DNA from: Buttiauxella brennerae ATCC 51605
Lineage (GTDB): Bacteria > Pseudomonadota > Gammaproteobacteria > Enterobacterales > Enterobacteriaceae
Length of the DNA: 64,000 nucleotides
Direction of reading: 5' to 3'
Assembly (NCBI RefSeq): GCF_001654925.1
Contig: NZ_LXER01000017.1
Span: 434,001-498,000 of the forward strand
A program made the translations under genes and the position numbers. Shown here one piece after another: positions 58,827 to 64,000 of the stretch; position 1 is the first letter of the stretch, and every line of letters starts with the position of its first letter. A model generated the notes under the pieces. It worked only from the letters and a program-made list of their open reading frames with translations, had not been told where the DNA came from and searched no databases.

Positions 58827-58856
58827 GGATGAGTACTGCGACATCCGCTACAGAAG

Positions 58857-59846
58857 TTACTTGCCGCCGAGGCCTTTTTTCGCCAGTTCTTCTTTAAAGT
58901 TGTCGCGGGTGATCAACACCACATCGGTAACTTCGGTGAATTTTGGTGGTTCAGCGCCTTTGGTCACCCAGTTGTAGAGCATTTCGCTACTCTTATAACC
59001 GTGCACATCCGGGCTTGGCAGTAAGGAGCCGTAGAAACCGGTAGCCTGCGCTTTAGACAGTTCGCTTATTGCATCCACACCGTTAATACCTACGCCAATC
59101 ACATCGGGAGCTTTAAAGCCCTGGCCTTCCGTCGCACGCACGCCACCCAGTACGGTGTTATCGTTCATGCCGACAATCAGCCAGTGTTTCACTTCAGGAT
59201 GCTGCACCAGCATGGAGTTGGCTGCATCAAATGCGCCTGGGATATCGTTCGACTTGGTCGGTACTTTATAGATTTGTTTTTCCGGGAAACCGGCCGCTTT
59301 CAGCGCGTCCATAGAGCCGGAAGTGCGGCGGCGAGCAGTGTCCAGCTCGTCAGCCGTGATCGCCATTACCGCAGATTCTTTGACATCCCAGCCGCGTTTT
59401 TGCATCTCTTTGTAAAGCTCTTGCCCCTGACGCTCACCGATTTTGGTTGCCGCCATCATCACTAACGGCACGGTATCCATTGGTTTGCCTTTCGCGGTAA
59501 CAAACTGGTCATCGACGGCAATCACTTTCATGTCGTAGCTTTTTGCTTTCGCAACAATCGCGGAGCCGAGTTTGGGATCAGGAGTGCAAATCACGAAGCC
59601 TTTCGCACCGCTGGCGGCCAGGCTATCAATTGCATTCAATGTTTTTTCGCCGTCCGGGACAGCAATTTTAATCACTTCAAAACCGAGATCTTTCCCGGCT
59701 TTATCGGCGAATTTCCACTCGGTCTGGAACCAGGGTTCTTCTGGTTGCTTCACCAGAAAACCGAGCTTCATTGTTTCAGCGATAGCGGATTGTGACATAA
59801 CCGCGGCTATGCCAATTGCCGCCAGCGCTTTAGTAAATTTGTGCAT
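58857..59846 (-). CDS. araF: L-arabinose-binding protein AraF
   Basis: A 329-residue periplasmic binding protein with signal peptide MHKFTKALAAIGIAAVMSQSAIA. The mature sequence KLGFLVKQPEEPWFQTEWKFADKAG and KHWLIVGMNDNTVLGGVRATEGQG matches E. coli AraF. It is the first gene of araFGH, and GGGAGTTTACC precedes the ATG. Confidence 0.98.
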   Translation of the reverse strand: MHKFTKALAAIGIAAVMSQSAIAETMKLGFLVKQPEEPWFQTEWKFADKAGKDLGFEVIKIAVPDGEKTLNAIDSLAASGAKGFVICTPDPKLGSAIVAKAKSYDMKVIAVDDQFVTAKGKPMDTVPLVMMAATKIGERQGQELYKEMQKRGWDVKESAVMAITADELDTARRRTSGSMDALKAAGFPEKQIYKVPTKSNDIPGAFDAANSMLVQHPEVKHWLIVGMNDNTVLGGVRATEGQGFKAPDVIGVGINGVDAISELSKAQATGFYGSLLPSPDVHGYKSSEMLYNWVTKGAEPPKFTEVTDVVLITRDNFKEELAKKGLGGK

Positions 59847-59967
59847 GGTAAACTCCCGCTCGATATTATTATGTGTAGGGTAAGATTTAGTTAAAACAAT
59901 CCATTAGCTGTCTTGGCTTTAGCTTTCTGAACTTACAATAGTTGTAGCGGGAAATTAATAATCCATA

Positions 59968-59983
59968 GGAGAGCGCAATCACA
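59968..59983 (-). promoter_or_regulatory. CRP-like site upstream of araF
   Basis: Minus-strand TGTGA-TTGCGC-TCTCC keeps the left CRP half-site and three of five positions of the right one. It lies about 120-140 bp upstream of the araF start. Confidence 0.4.
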
Positions 59984-60069
59984 CCGCAGAAATACAGTAA
60001 AAGCGTGCATGTATTCAGCAATTAAAGACATAAAAACGGTGGTATATGTCGGACAAATGAAAAGGGGTT

Positions 60070-60107
60070 TAGCTGGTTTGTCCATAAATATAGCGATGGA
60101 CGATGAT
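60070..60107 (+). promoter_or_regulatory. AraC-type direct half-sites (I1-I2 arrangement)
   Basis: TAGCTGGTTTGTCCATA fits the AraC half-site TAGC-N7-TCCATA exactly. A second TAGCGATGGACGATGA starts 21 bp later, the spacing of araI1-I2 in E. coli. The sites read away from araF, as upstream AraC sites can. Confidence 0.65.
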
Positions 60108-60215
60108 AAGAATTAAATGGATATAGCAGACACTCATCCACACGACAAAAACCGTTCAGGTTATTTCATGCTGGCGGGAAAAGCATTGCACTCCCCCGCC
60201 GCAATTAAAGAGATC

Positions 60216-60773
60216 TCACCACGGATAATAAATATGTTCCGCATGATCTCGAGCGGGTGCTTCGTCGCCTTCGAGCCGTGCAGCAACGGTCAGGGCAAAA
60301 TCAAATACTTTGCCAAGCCCTCTGCCACTGATCAGGTTACCGTCTTCCACCACATCAGCATCAACATACACACCATCGGTCACCTGCTGCCATAAATCGC
60401 CGGAACAGACGTAACGGCGGCCTTTCAGCAAGCCATTGCCAGCCAATACCCGGGCGGCGGCAGAGCAAATTGGGCAGATGAATTTCCCCTGCTCATCATG
60501 GCTGCGCACGAAAGCAACGACACTGGCGCTTTGGGCAAGGAAAACGCTGCCTTCCGGGCCGCCGGGCAAGACAATCGCATCAAACGTGTCGTCAAAACAT
60601 TCACTCAGCGTGGCATCGGCCACCATTGGAATATCGTGGTAACTCATTACCGCGCGGGTTTCGATACAGGAAAGCGTGCGCACGTTAATTTTCAGGCGAC
60701 GCAGAATATCGATGGTAACAATGGCTTCCCCTTCTTCAAACCCGGGTGCCAACAAGACAGCAACAGTTTTCAT
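60216..60773 (-). CDS. DJ-1/PfpI family protein
   Basis: A 185-residue class I glutamine amidotransferase-like protein. KTVAVLLAPGFEEGEAIVTIDILRR at the start and the nucleophile-elbow Cys in ICPICSAAARVLA are typical of the YajL/DJ-1 group. The ATG follows GGAGAGTTTTA; a longer frame overlapping the GH88 gene is not used. It is last in the DUF2264-transporter-GH88 cluster, suggesting a role in handling reactive sugar-derived carbonyls (inference). Confidence 0.85.
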   Translation of the reverse strand: MKTVAVLLAPGFEEGEAIVTIDILRRLKINVRTLSCIETRAVMSYHDIPMVADATLSECFDDTFDAIVLPGGPEGSVFLAQSASVVAFVRSHDEQGKFICPICSAAARVLAGNGLLKGRRYVCSGDLWQQVTDGVYVDADVVEDGNLISGRGLGKVFDFALTVAARLEGDEAPARDHAEHIYYPW

Positions 60774-60816
60774 TAAAACTCTCCATGTTGCCCCCGCACC
60801 AACGGGGGCGAAAAAC

Positions 60817-62022
60817 TTACCAGTAGAGGCTCCACACCTGGCGCACACGTGCCAGCGCTTCCAGGTAGAAATAGTCTCCCCAACTACAGCACTCATCCAC
60901 CCCTTTTCCGCTCGCCATATGGTAAACCGAATGTTTCAGCAAGCCTTCGCACGACTCATCATCACGCGCCAGGTAATTATCCGTTAGCGACTGGATAATC
61001 CGCAGCGCCATCTCTTCGTAGTGGGCACGATGTTCATCGAGCACCGGCAGCACTTTTACCAGTTCCAGCAAGCCGCAGGCGGTAATGGCTGCCGCCGAGC
61101 TATCGCGCACCGCATCCGTTCCGAGCAATGCTAAATCCCAGTGGCAAACGTCATCTTCCGGCAAGCGGTTAATGAAGTAATGCGCCAGGCTGCGGGTGAG
61201 ATCCACCATGCTTTTGTCACCGGTATACAGGTACGTGAGCAAGAAACCATAAATGCCCCATGCCTGGCCGCGTGACCAACACGATGTGTCGCTATAACCC
61301 TGGTGCGTGTTACCAAACCGTGGCTCACCGGTTTTTACATCCATATAAAACGTATGGAAGGTGGATGCATCCGGGCGAACGATGTACTTCGCCGCCTGCT
61401 GCGCATGCGCTGTCGCGGCCTGCGCGTAGCGTGCATCGCCGGTTTGCTGGCTTGCCCAATAAAGCAGCGGAAGGTTCATATTACAGTCAATAATCATTCG
61501 GCCTTGTTGTTCTGGATCATTCAAATCCCCCCACGCCTGGATGATTTTCGCCACCGGGTTGTAGCGTTCCATCAAAATATCTGCCGCCTGTAATGCGGTC
61601 TGCCGTGCAGTTTCATTGCCGGTCAGTCGCCATGCGTTAACGCAAGATAGCGTGTACAAAAAGCCCAGGTCATGTGTCGCAGTTTCGATGCGCTGGTCTA
61701 AACGCTGCGCAAAGGAAGGCAAATAACGCTCCGCCGCCTGGCGATATTTATCCTCACCGGTCATCTCCCAAGCAAGCCACAGCTGGCCGGGCCAAAAACT
61801 GGTGGTCCATTCCACGTTATCGGTAGGCTTCCACTTGCCCCCTTCACATGCTTCGTTTGGGAATTGGTCACCGACCGCCGCAATGGTTTTATCCAGCTTT
61901 TTGGTCACGCTTTGCAGCGCAGTATCCAGCTTACGTTTCAGTGCCAGACGGTCGACCTGGTGCAATTCAATAGGGCGCAGTGGCTCGGTCACCACATTTT
62001 CAGTGACTAAAGTACGGGTCAT
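60817..62022 (-). CDS. Unsaturated glucuronyl hydrolase (GH88)
   Basis: A 401-residue (alpha/alpha)6-barrel enzyme that removes delta-4,5-unsaturated uronic acid from lyase products. Catalytic Asp residues are in THDLGFLY (Asp118) and MIIDCNMNLPLLYWAS (Asp179). NTHQGYSDTSCWSRGQAWGIYGF and HSVYHMASGKGVDECCSWGDYFYLEAL are typical GH88 blocks. There is no signal peptide, so it is cytoplasmic. It follows the transporter gene by 14 bp. Confidence 0.9.
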   Translation of the reverse strand: MTRTLVTENVVTEPLRPIELHQVDRLALKRKLDTALQSVTKKLDKTIAAVGDQFPNEACEGGKWKPTDNVEWTTSFWPGQLWLAWEMTGEDKYRQAAERYLPSFAQRLDQRIETATHDLGFLYTLSCVNAWRLTGNETARQTALQAADILMERYNPVAKIIQAWGDLNDPEQQGRMIIDCNMNLPLLYWASQQTGDARYAQAATAHAQQAAKYIVRPDASTFHTFYMDVKTGEPRFGNTHQGYSDTSCWSRGQAWGIYGFLLTYLYTGDKSMVDLTRSLAHYFINRLPEDDVCHWDLALLGTDAVRDSSAAAITACGLLELVKVLPVLDEHRAHYEEMALRIIQSLTDNYLARDDESCEGLLKHSVYHMASGKGVDECCSWGDYFYLEALARVRQVWSLYW

Positions 62023-62036
62023 AACGTTTCCTTTAA

Positions 62037-63317
62037 TTAATGTTTTACCGGTTCGACCGGTGCGGTGTTTAAAGCCGAAGAGAAGCTGCTGGATTCATCG
62101 CGTTTTGACTGGCAGCGCGAGAGTGTGAATGCAGAAATAAAGGTGAAGACCAGCGCGCAACAGCCCATCATCAAGTAGGTGTGCTCGAAGCCAATTTTGT
62201 CGTACAGGTAGCCTGCTGGCGGTGCCACGACAACCGAGCCGACATAGATCATCGCCTGATAACCCAGCAGATACATGGTGGCGTTGATTTTCTTGTGGAA
62301 ATGTTCGGCGATATATTTGAAAACGGAAATCAGCAGCAGTGAGATCTCAACGCCGTAGAACGGTTTGATTATCGAGATAATCAGCGGATCAGTGGTCAGC
62401 CCGGAAGCAATCAGACGCGCCCCCACCACACAACCACAGAACAGCAGCCCTTTTTTTGCGCCGTAATGGTTTACCAGCAGCGGGATGAACATCATCATCA
62501 CAAATTCCATGCCGGACTGGACGGTACTCAGGTAGCCGTACCACGCATTGCCCTGCTCTTTAGTCGCAAAGAACGAAACGAAATAGCGTGGGAACTGCTG
62601 CTCCGCCACGAACATCATCCATGCCACGCCGGCGACATACAGGCTGAACATCCAGAATTTGCGGTTTTTCAAAAGCATCACGACGTCGGCAAAAACGATT
62701 TTGTTTGCTGAAATCACATTGTTATTACGCAGTTGCTCATCGCCAATTTTAAGGCTGATAAGCACCAGCAGCATTAATACAGAGGTGGTGCTGCTGACAA
62801 GGAAGTTGGCCAGCGGCGTGTAGTTGAACAGCAGGCCTGAAACTGATGCCGCCATTGCCCAACCAAGCGAACCCCACATGCGGATGCGACCAAACTCCAA
62901 ACCATACAAGCGGCTAAAACGGTCCGCATAAGATTCGGAAGCGGCAACACCGGCATACCAGCCAAGACTCAGGTACAGCGCACCAATCACAATGCCGATG
63001 GTGGTGTGTGTGAGCAGAAGCGGTTGGTAAACGGTAACGAAAAACGGGGCCATTAACGCCGAGACCGCACAGACAAAATAGAGCAGCCATTTGCTCATCC
63101 CAATTTTGTCCATGATGTAGCCATATACCGGTTTCATCACCACCGCGAAGACACCATTGATGGCGAAAACGCTACCGATGGTAATGCTGTCTAAGCCGAC
63201 CTTTTGGCTCAGCCACAGGGCATATAGCCCAAAGCTCGATGACCAGGTAAAAAAGTAGAGAAAGATAAAACTGCTCATTTTTATCTGTGCAGTACGCGTG
63301 GGTGTCGACGTGTTCAT
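62037..63317 (-). CDS. Oligosaccharide:H+ symporter (LacY-type MFS)
   Basis: A 426-residue, 12-span transporter of the oligosaccharide:H+ symporter family: FIFLYFFTWSSSFGLYALWL, VFAINGVFAVVMKPVYGYIMDK and FGRIRMWGSLGWAMAASVSGLLF resemble LacY/RafB-type proteins. The start MNTSTPTRTAQIK overlaps the upstream stop (ATGA). With GH88 it probably imports unsaturated uronide-containing di- or oligosaccharides (inference). Confidence 0.87.
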   Translation of the reverse strand: MNTSTPTRTAQIKMSSFIFLYFFTWSSSFGLYALWLSQKVGLDSITIGSVFAINGVFAVVMKPVYGYIMDKIGMSKWLLYFVCAVSALMAPFFVTVYQPLLLTHTTIGIVIGALYLSLGWYAGVAASESYADRFSRLYGLEFGRIRMWGSLGWAMAASVSGLLFNYTPLANFLVSSTTSVLMLLVLISLKIGDEQLRNNNVISANKIVFADVVMLLKNRKFWMFSLYVAGVAWMMFVAEQQFPRYFVSFFATKEQGNAWYGYLSTVQSGMEFVMMMFIPLLVNHYGAKKGLLFCGCVVGARLIASGLTTDPLIISIIKPFYGVEISLLLISVFKYIAEHFHKKINATMYLLGYQAMIYVGSVVVAPPAGYLYDKIGFEHTYLMMGCCALVFTFISAFTLSRCQSKRDESSSFSSALNTAPVEPVKH

Positions 63318-64000
63318 TGGTGTGTCTCCAGAATCAGTTGCTTCTCTTGGTGACCCATCACCAGGCGTACAACACCCTCGCTGATAATGGCTTGCGGGCG
63401 GGTTTGCGCATCGAACGCTTGCGTATCGCCAGCCCAAACGGCACTTATTAACAGATGTGTACCGATATTCAGCGCCCCTTTAAGCAACGGAACTGCCGCA
63501 CGTTCAGCAAACAGCAAGTTGCTATTCGGAGGCGTCAGGACTTGCTCGCCATTGCGCGGTTGCGGGCTTAAACAGTAAATAGCGCTGGTATCGGTGGAGG
63601 TGGTAAGCAGGCTTTTTGCCTGCGCCATTTGCGCATGTGGCAGTGGGCGATTCGTCAGGCTAAAGCCCCCTTCCGCACAATCGAGTTCACGGGCCGTTTT
63701 CAGGGAATGCACGCGTATTTGCCAGTCGCCCAACGGCAGTAACCAGGTGTCGATGGTGACATCGTTCCACGGCTGCCAACGGCTGAAGATCACGCCATCA
63801 GCGGTGGTCACTTGCTGGCAATCGCGACGCCCGCGCCAGTAATTATCTTTCTCCGATAACAACAGCATGGAATCAGGGGCGGCATGATTGAGCCCAAAAC
63901 GCCCGCGTTCGATGGTGAAACCGTAGCGCGTGGAGTAGGCAAATTTGCAGTATTTGGCTTCGGTATTTACGAAGTTATTGAGTTCGAGCTGCCCGGAAGT
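63314..64000 (-). CDS. DUF2264 family protein (partial, C-terminal part)
   Basis: The frame stays open to the right edge, giving at least 228 residues without a start. NTEAKYCKFAYSTRYGF and RGRFGLNHAAPDSMLLLSEKD are characteristic of DUF2264 proteins, which occur with polysaccharide-lyase pathways and are expected to have an (alpha/alpha) toroid. An internal ATG at 63868 is not the start. It overlaps the transporter start by 4 bp and heads the visible leftward operon. Confidence 0.8.
   Translation of the reverse strand, partial: TSGQLELNNFVNTEAKYCKFAYSTRYGFTIERGRFGLNHAAPDSMLLLSEKDNYWRGRRDCQQVTTADGVIFSRWQPWNDVTIDTWLLPLGDWQIRVHSLKTARELDCAEGGFSLTNRPLPHAQMAQAKSLLTTSTDTSAIYCLSPQPRNGEQVLTPPNSNLLFAERAAVPLLKGALNIGTHLLISAVWAGDTQAFDAQTRPQAIISEGVVRLVMGHQEKQLILETHQ

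Larger units (their letters stand above)
59847..60215. promoter_or_regulatory. araFGH control region
   Basis: About 370 bp between araF and the next leftward gene. It contains a CRP-like site and a pair of AraC-type half-sites. No further gene was seen; a 92-codon rightward frame from 60117 is antisense to the PfpI-like gene. Confidence 0.6.

Overview
The window is chromosomal DNA of an Enterobacteriaceae member. Gene order yecD-yecE-yecN-cmoA-cmoB, cutC, yecM, argS, then flhEAB, che/mot, flhCD, uspC, otsAB and araFGH is close to the E. coli K-12 backbone, and most proteins are recognisable orthologues. Genus cannot be fixed from this sequence; several blocks absent from K-12 at these positions point to a plant- or soil-associated lineage.

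Layout. 1-3.5 kb: yecD end, an ERIC element, yecE, yecN, cmoAB (tRNA wobble-uridine modification) and fumD. 3.5-8.3 kb: a leftward dltD-dltX-dltB-dltA-dltC operon plus a decapitated DUF1003 gene, bounded by perfect 31-bp direct repeats; the right copy is the terminator of cutC and of the probable sRNA MicL. 8.4-13.1 kb: cutC, a PatB/MalY-type beta-lyase, yecM, argS. 13.1-16.9 kb: an LpxA paralogue and a rhamnogalacturonide pair (GH105 hydrolase plus GPH transporter).

17.2-50.9 kb is the flagellar/chemotaxis supercluster, transcribed leftward: flhD-flhC-motA-motB-cheA-cheW // tar-tap-cheR-cheB-cheY-cheZ // flhB-flhA-flhE. Two insertions (//) split it. One, between cheZ and flhB, is a four-gene rightward chaperone-usher fimbrial operon. 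The other, between cheW and tar, is 12.7 kb and carries an archaic Csu-type pilus operon (leftward), a DAACS-family symporter, and a seven-gene rightward operon for a tryptophan tryptophylquinone (TTQ) amine dehydrogenase with two c-type cytochromes and a multicopper oxidase. Motility control signals remain: CRP and RcsAB sites upstream of flhDC, a sigma-28 promoter inside flhC followed by a terminator (a MotR-like sRNA arrangement), and a consensus sigma-28 promoter before tar.

51.7-64 kb: uspC, otsBA (trehalose synthesis), an SdaC-like amino-acid permease, araFGH (arabinose uptake) with AraC-type half-sites, then a leftward cluster of DUF2264 protein, LacY-type oligosaccharide transporter, GH88 unsaturated glucuronyl hydrolase and a DJ-1/PfpI protein, running off the right edge.

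The strongest candidates for unusual biology are (i) the Gram-negative dlt-like islet at the MicL terminator, including an unannotated 39-residue DltX-like microprotein and substitutions at DltB and DltA key positions, and (ii) the TTQ amine dehydrogenase/cytochrome/multicopper-oxidase operon embedded in the chemotaxis cluster. No tRNA, rRNA, CRISPR array, integrase or transposase gene was seen.
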